Part shown: in pieces, positions 8,402 to 17,759 of the stretch
Numbering within the stretch: the stretch's first letter is position 1
Layout: the number at the start of each line of letters is the position of its first letter
Assembly: GCA_949294335.1 (NCBI GenBank)
Contig: CASFGO010000016.1
Coordinates: 1 to 51,005, forward strand
Source of the DNA: an uncultured bacterium
Lineage (GTDB): Bacteria > Cyanobacteriota > Vampirovibrionia > Gastranaerophilales > Gastranaerophilaceae
DNA: 51,005 bases
Reading direction: 5' to 3'
Translations under genes and position numbers: made by a program
The notes under the pieces: model-generated
Seen by the model: the letters and a program-made list of their open reading frames with translations, nothing else
Told to the model about the DNA's origin: nothing
Database searches by the model: none

Positions 8402-8488
8402 TTTTACTCCTCTTATAATTTAATTATACTATAAATATTTTTTATCATATAATATAACCAGTTGGATAAATTTTTAATGGAGAAAGCG

Positions 8489-10750
8489 ATGAATAAAATA
8501 CCTACATGCGAATTAGAAAATGAATTATTCAAAAATGTTTTTGACAAAACACCTGATTATATAAAAAATGCAAAACTTATGGATTTTGATAATGAAAATG
8601 AATTTACTTTCACATTAACCAAAGAAAATCTATACCCTTATAATCCTCAAACAAATCCTTCAGGATTGAATTTAATTGAATGGTTTGAAAACTATTCAAA
8701 AGAAGCAAAGGTTTCTACTGCAGGTATCAGAGGTCCACAAAATATTCTTTATCCACAAGACACAAGATTCCCTATTAATTTAGTAGGTATTGTACTTGCC
8801 ACATTAGCAAAAGCTTTAGTATTAAGAGAAAAATATCCAGATAAAACAATTATAAAACTTGCGGGTAGTGAAGTTAGATATAATTCTGACCTGTACCTAG
8901 ATGCGATTGCAAGAATTCAAGCAGCACAAGGGATTAAAACATTAACACCACAAGATAGAAAAACTATCCCAATTTGGTTGGCATCATTTCTTGCTTTTAA
9001 ACTTGATTTAGTTGGCGGAGAATACATCACATCAAGCCATGGAATTTCTGTAAAAACAGCAACAAAAGATTTAAATTCTCAAGGTAGTCAATTCTTACCG
9101 GAAGAATCACTTGAATTTGTTAAGAAAATCGAAGAAATCTTTGCAGAAATAGAAGAAAAAGGAAGTTATACAATAAATATTTCATCAAAGAATAACCCAT
9201 TAATTGATGAATATGTAATGGCAAAACTTAATGATGGAATTGATTTATATGTTGAATACTTAAAATCAGGTGTTGCAGAAAACCTATCAGATTTAAAGAA
9301 AATGAAAAATAAAATTGTTATTGAAGCCGTTGGTGGATGTGCATATAGAACTTTGAGCAGAGTTCTTGAAAAGCTTGATATAGAAGACCACTTTGTATGG
9401 AATAACACAGAAGAAGATCCATTCTTCCATTCTATAGGGAAATATGACCATGATCCTAAAGGTAATAAAGCATTTTATGATTATTCTGTTGATGCAACAG
9501 TTCTTGCAACAAAACCTAATGGAGAAACATTCTTCCCTGTAATAGATTCAATGAATTATGATAGAATTCTTGAAGATTGTCAGCTTGGAACAGCTGTATT
9601 AATTACAGATCCTGATCATGACAGATTAACCATATGTGAAATTGAATGCGAAGGAAATACTCCTACTCTTGATGAAGCAGGAATATCATATATTAAGTTA
9701 GGCAATGACAGAGTTCTTACAGTATTTACTGCAAACCAAGCATTCTTAATGTTAATGGACTATAGAGCAAAACAATTAAAATCACAAAATAAATGGAAAA
9801 ATCATCCAAGATTCATGATTAAAACAACGGCTTCAGCTCTTTCTTGGGATGAATGGGCTAAGCACAACGGAGTAAAAGTAGTAAATGTTCCTGTTGGTTT
9901 TAAAGAAATTGCGAACATTATGAAAAAAGTCGAATTAAAGCTTAAAACTACACCTTATGATTCAGTAAAAATTGATGATGTATTCGGAAATACAATTGAT
10001 TTAGGTGTTAACCCAAGATTAATATTTGCAGGTGAAGAATCTGGCGGTATGATTATGGGAGCAGAAGATATGGTTAAGTCATTAACCGGTCGTGAAGCGA
10101 TTGCTATGAGAGAAAAGAGTGCAACTGAAGCTATTATTGTTGCATCATCATTATTAGCTAAATTAGAACTTGAAAATAAAACATTATCTCAATACTTAAT
10201 TGAAGTATTTGAACATAATCATATTAATTCAAAATTTGATACAAGGGTTGATATTGCATACTACAATGAATCAGAACCTGATATTGAAAAATTGAAACAA
10301 GCTAAAATAGAGGGCGAAAAATTAAGAACTAAAAATGATTTATTCTTCTTATCACTTGCAATAGCTATTAAAGAAGGTATTGCAACTATTGATGATGTTA
10401 AAAAAGTTCTAAATAATACTTTTAAAGATTTAACTTTTGATAATTTAAAATCTGTTAAATTCGTTGGTGATGGTACCTATTTAGAATTTAATGATAAATA
10501 CATTGAGATTAGACCTTCAGGAACAGACGCAAAAACTAAAGCTTACGGTGGCGGTTTAGATTTAGATGAAATAAATAAATATGCAAAAATCTTAGGTAAT
10601 TTCCCTGGAGATAGAACAGAAATGCATAAAGCATTAATTTCAGATGAATTTTATAATAATTCTAAAGAAACAGCTTTAAATTATTATTTAAAATTTGTCG
10701 ACAAAGATGCAAATAATGAGCAATTTGTAATACCAGAATACAAATTCTAA
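8489..10750 (+). CDS. Alpha-D-phosphohexomutase (phosphoglucomutase/phosphomannomutase), long form
   Basis: The enzyme interconverts hexose 1- and 6-phosphates in the cytoplasm. All four signatures of the superfamily are present in order: the phosphoserine loop ITSSHGIS (about residues 180-187, where TASHNP is usual), the metal loop DPDHDR (about 374-379, for DGDGDR), the sugar-binding GEESGG (about 515-520) and the phosphate-binding RPSGTDAKTKAY (about 675). At 753 residues it is far longer than the usual 450-580, with extra sequence between the domains. The ATG at 8489 is chosen because GGAG (8479-8482) sits six bases before it; upstream TTG and ATG codons lack a site. coaD follows in the same operon. 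With glgC in the window, a role in feeding glucose 1-phosphate to ADP-glucose is plausible. Confidence 0.88.
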   Translation: MNKIPTCELENELFKNVFDKTPDYIKNAKLMDFDNENEFTFTLTKENLYPYNPQTNPSGLNLIEWFENYSKEAKVSTAGIRGPQNILYPQDTRFPINLVGIVLATLAKALVLREKYPDKTIIKLAGSEVRYNSDLYLDAIARIQAAQGIKTLTPQDRKTIPIWLASFLAFKLDLVGGEYITSSHGISVKTATKDLNSQGSQFLPEESLEFVKKIEEIFAEIEEKGSYTINISSKNNPLIDEYVMAKLNDGIDLYVEYLKSGVAENLSDLKKMKNKIVIEAVGGCAYRTLSRVLEKLDIEDHFVWNNTEEDPFFHSIGKYDHDPKGNKAFYDYSVDATVLATKPNGETFFPVIDSMNYDRILEDCQLGTAVLITDPDHDRLTICEIECEGNTPTLDEAGISYIKLGNDRVLTVFTANQAFLMLMDYRAKQLKSQNKWKNHPRFMIKTTASALSWDEWAKHNGVKVVNVPVGFKEIANIMKKVELKLKTTPYDSVKIDDVFGNTIDLGVNPRLIFAGEESGGMIMGAEDMVKSLTGREAIAMREKSATEAIIVASSLLAKLELENKTLSQYLIEVFEHNHINSKFDTRVDIAYYNESEPDIEKLKQAKIEGEKLRTKNDLFFLSLAIAIKEGIATIDDVKKVLNNTFKDLTFDNLKSVKFVGDGTYLEFNDKYIEIRPSGTDAKTKAYGGGLDLDEINKYAKILGNFPGDRTEMHKALISDEFYNNSKETALNYYLKFVDKDANNEQFVIPEYKF

Positions 10751-10765
10751 TTGGAGAATATCAAT

Positions 10766-11245
10766 ATGCCTATAGCAATTTATCCAGGAAGCTTTGATCC
10801 AATTACCAAAGGGCATTTAGATGTCCTAGAAACGGGGTCAAAAATATTCGGAAAAGTTATAATTACTGTTTCACATAATATAAACAAAAAATCATTTTTA
10901 ACTGTTGAAGAACGAGTAAATCTTATCAAAGAAAGTGTTAAATACCTTCCAAATGTTGAAGTAGATACTTTTGAAGGCCTTACAGTTAACTATGCAAAGC
11001 AAAAGAATGCAACAATTCTTTTACGAGGTTTAAGAGCAGTATCAGATTTTGAATATGAAATGCAACTATCGCAAACTAATAGTGAATTATCACCAGAAAT
11101 AAAAACAGTATTTCTTATAACAAAACCTGAATACAACTTTATTTCTTCAAGTACTGTAAAAGAAATTTTATTAAATAATGGTGACATTGCAAAATTTGTA
11201 CCTGAACCTGTAAATAAATATTTAATATCAAAATTTAGAGGTTAA
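10766..11245 (+). CDS. coaD: Pantetheine-phosphate adenylyltransferase
   Basis: CoaD joins ATP and 4'-phosphopantetheine to form dephospho-CoA, the fourth step of coenzyme A synthesis. The 159-residue protein has the nucleotidyltransferase motif YPGSFDPITKGH at residues 6-17 (T/HxGH) and the second ATP motif ISSSTVKE near residue 127. Length matches the family. The ATG at 10766 is favoured by GGAG at 10753-10756; a TTG at 10751 would overlap that site. The gene is 15 bases after the phosphohexomutase stop and one base before the PurM-like gene, so the three form an operon. Confidence 0.95.
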   Translation: MPIAIYPGSFDPITKGHLDVLETGSKIFGKVIITVSHNINKKSFLTVEERVNLIKESVKYLPNVEVDTFEGLTVNYAKQKNATILLRGLRAVSDFEYEMQLSQTNSELSPEIKTVFLITKPEYNFISSSTVKEILLNNGDIAKFVPEPVNKYLISKFRG

Positions 11246-11246
11246 T

Positions 11247-11954
11247 ATGGAAATCAAACCTTCTGTAAGTGGGATATGCAATAAACTAAAACCACTATAT
11301 GAACGAAAAATGTATGATGTAATAGCAAAAGACTTAGTTGCAGTAAATATGAACAAATTTGCAGCAGCTGGAAGGCTTGTAAATGGATTTTCTTGTTATT
11401 TAGGTATGAAATCATCAGAAATCATAGAATCGCTTAAAAATGAGCTCAGAAACTATGGATGTGAACTAACAGATTGTAAATCATCTGATTCAAATAATAT
11501 TGAAATATCTGCAACAGCGATTGGGGATACTATATATGAAAGAAAGCCTGTTGAATCTGGAGATATAATTATTGCCTTTAAATCTAGTGGATTACATACA
11601 TCTGGATTTAGTAGATTACCTGAAATAAAAGAGGAGTATCTTACTCCTACTTTCAACTACTATAATGAAGTAATGTATTTGTACAAACAAGGCTTAGTAA
11701 AAGATGCAATTCCAATAACTCATGGAATTGAAAAAGGCTTAAAAAAAATAGTATCACAAGATATGATGCTTAATTTCCAACATATTCCAGAACAAAAAGT
11801 TTTCACAGAATTAAAAGAAATATTTGGAAATAATGTTTATAATTATTTTAACGGCGGAGTAGGTTTTTGTATTATAACAGATATGGCGCACAAAGAGTTC
11901 TTTTCAGAAGAATGCGCTAAGTATGAACCATTTGTTATTGGATACATTAAATAA
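11247..11954 (+). CDS. Divergent, shortened PurM-like (AIR synthase-related) protein
   Basis: Residues 103-122 (ESGDIIIAFKSSGLHTSGFS) closely follow the PurM/ThiL superfamily pattern GDvIiGl.SSGlHsNGfsl. Residues 22-35 (MYDVIAKDLVAVNMNKF) resemble the MVAMNVND region of PurM, and the C-terminal FNGGVGFCIIT resembles its FNmGiGm. At 235 residues it is about 100 shorter than PurM, mainly in the N-terminal ATP/metal half and in the linking region, so canonical aminoimidazole-ribonucleotide synthase activity is doubtful. The start has AGAGG just upstream and lies one base from the coaD stop. It may be a specialised paralogue or a decaying gene; I saw no frameshift. Confidence 0.65.
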   Translation: MEIKPSVSGICNKLKPLYERKMYDVIAKDLVAVNMNKFAAAGRLVNGFSCYLGMKSSEIIESLKNELRNYGCELTDCKSSDSNNIEISATAIGDTIYERKPVESGDIIIAFKSSGLHTSGFSRLPEIKEEYLTPTFNYYNEVMYLYKQGLVKDAIPITHGIEKGLKKIVSQDMMLNFQHIPEQKVFTELKEIFGNNVYNYFNGGVGFCIITDMAHKEFFSEECAKYEPFVIGYIK

Positions 11955-11990
11955 AAAAAAGACTAATTGTCATGTGTATCAATCAGTCTT
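11951..11990 (-). terminator. Intrinsic terminator of the GH13 operon
   Basis: On the minus strand AAGACTGATTG (11990-11980) pairs with CAATTAGTCTT (11969-11959) with one mismatch, followed by a run of T (the A run at 11953-11960). On the plus strand the hairpin is not followed by T, so it mainly serves the minus-strand operon. Confidence 0.75.
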
Positions 11991-12023
11991 ATATCGTTTA
12001 TTTAATGTTTTACCACTATATAT

Positions 12024-13871
12024 TTATTTTTTTAAACTTAAATGTTCACCTTTTACTTCTTCATACTGAGGATTTTTTGGATCAATGTCTTTAGTAAAGT
12101 TTTGAACAAAAACATGCCCTTTTCTTTCGGTCTCAATATTTGGAGTATCAATCAAGTATACATGTGCTCTTGCTGGTCCCAAATCAACTTTTACCTTGTT
12201 GTTTTCAACTTGGATGAAACTCTTTTCACCATAATTTTTAACTAGGTTTTTCATTGATTGTTCTTCTTTAATACCTGGGACATCAATTTCAGCTGCAGAA
12301 CGTCTGTTTTTATTTAAGTTAACGATTACTAATGCAGTTTGTCCGTTTAAATGACGAGCAAATGTAAGAACTTGATCATCTTTATCTTTACGTTTATTTA
12401 ATTCAATAAATGAACCTTTTCTCATTAATTCATTTACATCTTTTCTCATATTAAATGTACTTGTCATAACTTGTCCAATTTCAGGAGCATCACCACCTGG
12501 TTGTCTTGAATAATTAAAGATATCCATTTTATTTTTGTGGACAGTCATGAAATGCTTACCGTTATCAGTATCAGCATCTTTTACAACTTTGTTACCATAT
12601 TGGTAATCATATTTGTCACCAGATTGAATACCATCTAAATAGTATGGGTTACACATTGGTAATGTAGCTTGAACTACTGAAACCATTTTACAGAAGTTTT
12701 CTCCACCTCTCATCATTAATGATTCATCATCGTGAGTTGTAAATGAACCAATTAATGATTTACCAACAGGTAATCTATGTGACATATCAAGATTTTCTAA
12801 TACATAATCTTTTACTTCTTTAGCATTTTTCATCTCATGGAAAATGTGATATTGTCCATAAATAGAATCAAATCCAGCTCTTAAAGAATCTTCTGGTCTA
12901 TCATATGGCATATTTTGTTGAGGAGATGCACATTCATAAGTATATGATTCACCCAACCAAGCAAATTGAGGATCTTTTTGATGTGAATAAGGAATAATTA
13001 TATCCCAAAATTCAGTAGGTTTAGCTCTGGCAACGTCTGAACGGATACCATCAATTCCTAAATCAATACAAGCATCTACATAATTTTTATGCATATCAAT
13101 TAATGCTTTATTTAATGTACGTTTTGATTCATCTTCCCAAGGGTTAAACATTCTGATATCAGTCCATCCTTCTGGAACCTTTGCTTCGTTATTTCTTCCT
13201 ATTGCCATTAATTCAGGATGATTGTTATACATATCAACAGAAGCACAACTTGGAAGGTCTAACATTACTTTTATATCTCGTTTATGACATTCATTAATAA
13301 ATGCTCTAAATTGATCATCAGGAGATCTTGGGTCATCTTTATCAATTAAATTAGGGTCAATTGCAAGGTGTTTTCCATCATCAGTAACAAATTTTTCTGG
13401 AGCATATAAAGAACCTGCAGTACCCATTGCATTAATTTTTCCGGTTGGGTGAATTGGTAAAATGTGTAACGCATTAAATCCTTGTGCTTTTATTTCATCT
13501 AACCTATCAATAGCACTTAAGAATGTTCCACATTTTTCTCCATCTGCTTTTCTAATCATTTCATCACCATTCAAATCTTTAGCAGTAAATGTTCTTGGAA
13601 CAATACCTAACATTATTACTTCATTATTTTGAAACATTTGGCGCATATTATTATGATAATTAGCAGGAGCTGAGCCTTTATCTGTAACTTTTTGAACATT
13701 ATTAACAGTAGGTTTATTTATTCTTGATTGATTTTCAAGAAATTGATTTATCAAGCCTGATTCTGATTTAGGAGCTTCTTTTTGTGTTTGTTGTGGCTCT
13801 TCAGTTTTCTTGATATTATTAAGTTTAAGCTTAATTAGATTATTTGAACCTATGTTGTTAATGTTATCCAT
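12024..13871 (-). CDS. GH13-family alpha-glucan enzyme, GlgE-like
   Basis: Residues about 85-560 form an alpha-amylase (GH13) barrel and C-terminal beta domain. The signature regions are GFNALHILPIHPTG (131-144), VMLDLPSCASVD (202-213), GIDGIRSDVARAKP (272-285; D279 nucleophile), AWLGESYT (304-311; E308 acid/base) and SFTTHDDES (376-384; D381). Region I lacks the usual N-H, and regions I-III with AKPTEFWD resemble GlgE maltosyltransferases (KPvaFWEW; NHPEL like eHPEw). The first 80 residues are a polar, glutamine-rich disordered tail and there is no signal peptide, so it acts in the cytoplasm. Substrate is uncertain: maltosyl transfer or glycogen hydrolysis. It overlaps the upstream gene by eight bases and ends a three-gene operon. 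Confidence 0.8.
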   Translation of the reverse strand: MDNINNIGSNNLIKLKLNNIKKTEEPQQTQKEAPKSESGLINQFLENQSRINKPTVNNVQKVTDKGSAPANYHNNMRQMFQNNEVIMLGIVPRTFTAKDLNGDEMIRKADGEKCGTFLSAIDRLDEIKAQGFNALHILPIHPTGKINAMGTAGSLYAPEKFVTDDGKHLAIDPNLIDKDDPRSPDDQFRAFINECHKRDIKVMLDLPSCASVDMYNNHPELMAIGRNNEAKVPEGWTDIRMFNPWEDESKRTLNKALIDMHKNYVDACIDLGIDGIRSDVARAKPTEFWDIIIPYSHQKDPQFAWLGESYTYECASPQQNMPYDRPEDSLRAGFDSIYGQYHIFHEMKNAKEVKDYVLENLDMSHRLPVGKSLIGSFTTHDDESLMMRGGENFCKMVSVVQATLPMCNPYYLDGIQSGDKYDYQYGNKVVKDADTDNGKHFMTVHKNKMDIFNYSRQPGGDAPEIGQVMTSTFNMRKDVNELMRKGSFIELNKRKDKDDQVLTFARHLNGQTALVIVNLNKNRRSAAEIDVPGIKEEQSMKNLVKNYGEKSFIQVENNKVKVDLGPARAHVYLIDTPNIETERKGHVFVQNFTKDIDPKNPQYEEVKGEHLSLKK

Positions 13872-16422
13872 TATTTACCTGCTTATTTGTCTGAGTTGTT
13901 TTATCTTGTTTACCAAATGCAAATTGAGATGCAAGTGTAACACCTAATACTATACTACCAACAGTTGTCCACATTCTCAACCATTTATTAGAATTAAATT
14001 TTTGTTTTAAAGCATTGTACAACATGTTATCAGGAGTACAAGCTATTTTATTAAATTTTTCAAATGCTGTTTTTTCAATAGGTTTAAATTCATTTTCAAT
14101 ACTTGATGCATGATCAATCATATGATTTTTTAAGAATGCATTTTCTGTAATACCCATTAATTTACCAACACTTTGAGCCCATCTTGTAATTCTTTGAGGA
14201 ATTGTTGTTTTACCTCTAAATACTTCATGACAAGTTCTTTCTTGAACTTTACCTGCATCATCTACATATTTAAATGCATCTTTTGTAGCATTTGACATAT
14301 CTCCAGAAAGGAATGTATGCCACATTAAAGCTTTATAGAAATTTACATTATTATTTGTTTCAAATTTTAAATAAAAATCACCTGAATGTGATGACATTAA
14401 AACTTTTTTAGCTTTTTCTATTAATGGTTTATCAAGTTTTGGATTTCCACTAAAACCTATATTAGTTTTATTATATTCTTCTGCACGTCTAAAGAAATCA
14501 GCAGTATGCAATAATCTCATATAAGCATTTTGAATACTACCTATACGACCTGTTTTAATTCTTTGAATTTTAGCATCTTTTACAGTACCAACAAAAACAC
14601 CATCAATATTTTCACCTGCAATTCTTTGAGCTAAATTAAAGAATGGTTTGCTATCTGTTTTTGTAATTCCATTTAATTCGGCAGCTGTTTTATCATGATT
14701 TCTTGCAATACTATCAATAATTGTATCCATTGCAGGACGTTTACCTGCTCGTGGATTATCAAGTTTTACATCTAATTCTGTCATTTTATTTGAGATATTA
14801 GTGATAAATTTTTTATAACGTTTTTCATCTTTTGCAATATCTTCTAATTTTCTAGTGAATAATTGAGCTGTTAATTCTTCACTTGATTTAGCTTCATTTA
14901 ATTCTTTTGGTGATATATTTAATTCTTTTATTAAAGTTTCTGTAACTTCACCCCAGTTATTACCAGCTAATGTTTCAGAAGCTTTTTCTACTTTAAAATG
15001 ACTTGCAGATGAAATTGTTTCATCAAATGCTCTATATTTTCTTATAGTTTGACCTGCTTTTGAAATATAACCTGCAGCTTCATCTGTTAAAACTGTTGCT
15101 TTATTTTTCTCAAATACTTCATTTACACTATCAAAGAACATATCAGCAATAACTTCTTTTCTAGCCTCTCTCATTGTTGTATTATTTTTTAATGTTTCAC
15201 CAAAGAAGTCATTTAAAGACTTTCTTAAATTATCAGATTGTTCTGCTGATAAAATACCATTTGCAGGACGACCATTTTGTCCCATGAAATTATCTACATG
15301 TTCTGCTAATTTCTTAGCATCTAATACTTGAGAAGTATAACCTTCACCATACTTAGTATCAAGCTTCTTAGTAATTGAATCTGTAATTGAATTAACTGTC
15401 TTTTCATTTACTACTGTTTGGTTAGATGATAACATATAACCTAAATCTAATCTTGCAGCTTGTCTTGTTTGATTATCTAAACCTACAGTTAATGCTTCAG
15501 AAATTGCATCTACATCTTTATCATTAATAGGCTTACCTTTTTTCATATTTAATAATGCATCTAATTTCTTACCAGATTCATTATCCATTTTACTTGTTAT
15601 AAGTTCATCTTCTAATTTCTTATCACCTGATTGATTATATTCTTCAATTTTATCAATTAATTTATTAACTTTATTATTTGTAATTTTTTCAAAGAACTTA
15701 CCAACAGGTTTTTCTAATCTATTACAAGCTAATGCTGTCATTACAGGAGTTGCAACACCAGCTGTCAACATCCATAATGTATTATTTTGTACAGAAACTT
15801 TTCTTATATGTTCTTTAGCAAGCTCATTTCTATCTTTTTCATTTTTATCAATTCCCATTCTATCGGCAATATGTCCTAAATCTTCAGATTTTCTCTTACC
15901 TTTATATAAATCAATTGGGATATAATTAGGATCTTGAGTTACATATTTTTTTCTACCTTGCTCATCAACATATTGTTTTCTAAAATTAAATCCGTGAACT
16001 AATTGAGCAGGCCATTGTAAAGCTACCTTAGGCCAAACTGCCATACTTGCTAAGAAAGCTCCAAAACCAATAAATTCCATTGCTTTTTGTTTTGGAGTTT
16101 GACGTTTTGTCATCAAATAAGTTGCGATTGATAATCCACCTAATTTTAGACCTAAATCATTTAATTTTCCTAATTCATGGTCATTAGCTTTACCAGTAAT
16201 ACCTCTTTGTAAAGATTTAGCTGTATAATATGTATCTTTTGCTAACTCTTTTGGATAAGTTACTAAACTGTTTTCTACAAGATAACCTTTACCGTCTAAT
16301 GGAGCCAACAAATTATCAGAATTTGAATCAGTTAAATTATTATAATACTTTTTAGTTGTATTATTAACTGATGAAATCCCTTGACCTATATTATTTACAT
16401 AGTTTTGAATTAAATTAGGCAT
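13864..16422 (-). CDS. Large membrane-anchored hypothetical protein
   Basis: I do not recognise this 852-residue protein. It has hydrophobic segments at about 88-106 (LGLKLGGLSIATYLM), 115-135 (AMEFIGFGAFLASMAVWP), 215-235 (LWMLTAGVATPVMTALAC) and near the C terminus (WTTVGSIVLGVTLASQFAF). Between the third and fourth lies a stretch of almost 590 residues that is lysine/glutamate/asparagine-rich and probably mostly helical. No Sec signal peptide is seen. The gene lies three bases after a 370-residue membrane protein gene and overlaps the GH13 gene, so all three are probably translated together. A structural or scaffolding role at the membrane is possible but not shown. Confidence 0.75.
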   Translation of the reverse strand: MPNLIQNYVNNIGQGISSVNNTTKKYYNNLTDSNSDNLLAPLDGKGYLVENSLVTYPKELAKDTYYTAKSLQRGITGKANDHELGKLNDLGLKLGGLSIATYLMTKRQTPKQKAMEFIGFGAFLASMAVWPKVALQWPAQLVHGFNFRKQYVDEQGRKKYVTQDPNYIPIDLYKGKRKSEDLGHIADRMGIDKNEKDRNELAKEHIRKVSVQNNTLWMLTAGVATPVMTALACNRLEKPVGKFFEKITNNKVNKLIDKIEEYNQSGDKKLEDELITSKMDNESGKKLDALLNMKKGKPINDKDVDAISEALTVGLDNQTRQAARLDLGYMLSSNQTVVNEKTVNSITDSITKKLDTKYGEGYTSQVLDAKKLAEHVDNFMGQNGRPANGILSAEQSDNLRKSLNDFFGETLKNNTTMREARKEVIADMFFDSVNEVFEKNKATVLTDEAAGYISKAGQTIRKYRAFDETISSASHFKVEKASETLAGNNWGEVTETLIKELNISPKELNEAKSSEELTAQLFTRKLEDIAKDEKRYKKFITNISNKMTELDVKLDNPRAGKRPAMDTIIDSIARNHDKTAAELNGITKTDSKPFFNLAQRIAGENIDGVFVGTVKDAKIQRIKTGRIGSIQNAYMRLLHTADFFRRAEEYNKTNIGFSGNPKLDKPLIEKAKKVLMSSHSGDFYLKFETNNNVNFYKALMWHTFLSGDMSNATKDAFKYVDDAGKVQERTCHEVFRGKTTIPQRITRWAQSVGKLMGITENAFLKNHMIDHASSIENEFKPIEKTAFEKFNKIACTPDNMLYNALKQKFNSNKWLRMWTTVGSIVLGVTLASQFAFGKQDKTTQTNKQVNNG

Positions 16423-16425
16423 TTG

Positions 16426-17538
16426 TTAATCCACCGTAACTTTCTTATCAGAATCAATAACCATCTTTCTATCACCTGAAGTTTTTGCACCATATATAGT
16501 ATTTGCTGCGCCTAATATACTTAGAGCTGCTGCAAAACCTAATGCAAATTTTCCGGCATGCTTATTGAATCCTTTTTCTGTTGCTGGTCCATTATATAAT
16601 TCTTTTGAAGCCTTAACAAAGTTTCGACCAAAACTCTTTGTTATTCTCCATAAGTTTTTACCTGTATTAATTCCTCTATCAACTAAATTGATAAATTTAT
16701 TTTCATTTGGATTTGGAGTAAATCTTCTCCAAGATTTCTTAGACAATGCATTAAAGAAATGATCCCAAGAATTTTGTGCTGCAAGCATTACTCCAACACC
16801 ACCCCATACATAAGTAGATAAGCTCTTTGCAGTACTTGAACGAGAGATTACATCTTTTATTAATGGCTTAACTTCTGCATCTGATGCTTCTAAATTTGTT
16901 CCTAAACCGTTCTTTTTAGCAATTTTATCGTAATAATAATTACGAGGTTTACCTTCTTTTAAGTTATATAATTTATCATATCTAGGGAAATCACGGCTTT
17001 CAAATACATTATGTTGTTCAAACATTGGAACAGGTGTATCATCCTTACTATTAGGAATTGTATATGTTACCTTTTCATAAGGCATTTCTGTATCAATTCC
17101 TGTTGCCCATTTTACAGGCTTTGTTACAAAGTTCTTTGATATACTTTTTGCAACACCATATAGTAAAACACCTAAAGCTAACTTATTACCGCCAACTCTA
17201 GCACCTTTTTTATTAAAGTTAGGGAACCAACTAGGAGCGGCATTAAATAATGCCATAAATGTTGCACTACCTAATATATATGGAACAGTTCCCATTGTTA
17301 AAAATTCATAGAATGTAGACTTCTTATCTCCCTTCAAACCTTTTGCTGGATACTCTGTGAATGCACTTGTAACCTTTTGGAATGATCTCATTGCTTGTGT
17401 TCTTGGATTATTTGGTAAAATTCGTGTTTCTTCTGGAATATGTTCAGGTGGGATATGAACATGTGAATATGGAGGGCAATTAGCAGACTTAGGAACTAAT
17501 GCTATCGATGTATTTGCATTACTTGTATCAATTCCCAT
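16426..17538 (-). CDS. Hypothetical membrane protein, first gene of the GH13 operon
   Basis: This 370-residue protein is not recognised. Hydrophobic stretches occur at about 80-97 (MGTVPYILGSATFMALF), 121-134 (LALGVLLYGVAKSI), 242-256 (YVWGGVGVMLAAQ) and 330-350 (FALGFAAALSILGAANTIYG), separated by basic, tyrosine-rich loops. The overall style (short polar N terminus beginning MGI, then scattered weak membrane segments) resembles its neighbour at 13864-16422. The ATG at 17538 is preceded by GGAG about 11 bases upstream, and a TATAAT (17574-17569 on the minus strand) lies 30 bases before it. It begins the operon that ends with the GH13 enzyme. The 221-base spacer upstream contains no gene. Confidence 0.75.
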   Translation of the reverse strand: MGIDTSNANTSIALVPKSANCPPYSHVHIPPEHIPEETRILPNNPRTQAMRSFQKVTSAFTEYPAKGLKGDKKSTFYEFLTMGTVPYILGSATFMALFNAAPSWFPNFNKKGARVGGNKLALGVLLYGVAKSISKNFVTKPVKWATGIDTEMPYEKVTYTIPNSKDDTPVPMFEQHNVFESRDFPRYDKLYNLKEGKPRNYYYDKIAKKNGLGTNLEASDAEVKPLIKDVISRSSTAKSLSTYVWGGVGVMLAAQNSWDHFFNALSKKSWRRFTPNPNENKFINLVDRGINTGKNLWRITKSFGRNFVKASKELYNGPATEKGFNKHAGKFALGFAAALSILGAANTIYGAKTSGDRKMVIDSDKKVTVD

Positions 17539-17568
17539 AAAATCACCAACTCCAAACTAACGTCTACA

Positions 17569-17574
17569 ATTATA
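17569..17574 (-). promoter_or_regulatory. Candidate -10 element of the GH13 operon
   Basis: A perfect TATAAT on the minus strand lies 30 bases before the ATG at 17538. No good -35 is seen, so the promoter is only tentative. Confidence 0.35.
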
Positions 17575-17759
17575 ATAAGAATGCTAATATCTTTTTTTTG
17601 CTATTATTAAAATACAAAATTTACAAATGTTAACACACTTAAAACATCCTGTTTTATATTTATAAAATAGCACACAAAAAGATATTATACAATCGCCTGT
17701 AAATAAATATTAACAAGGGTTTTGGGTATATACTATGTATCTATTTTTTTATTACTCTT

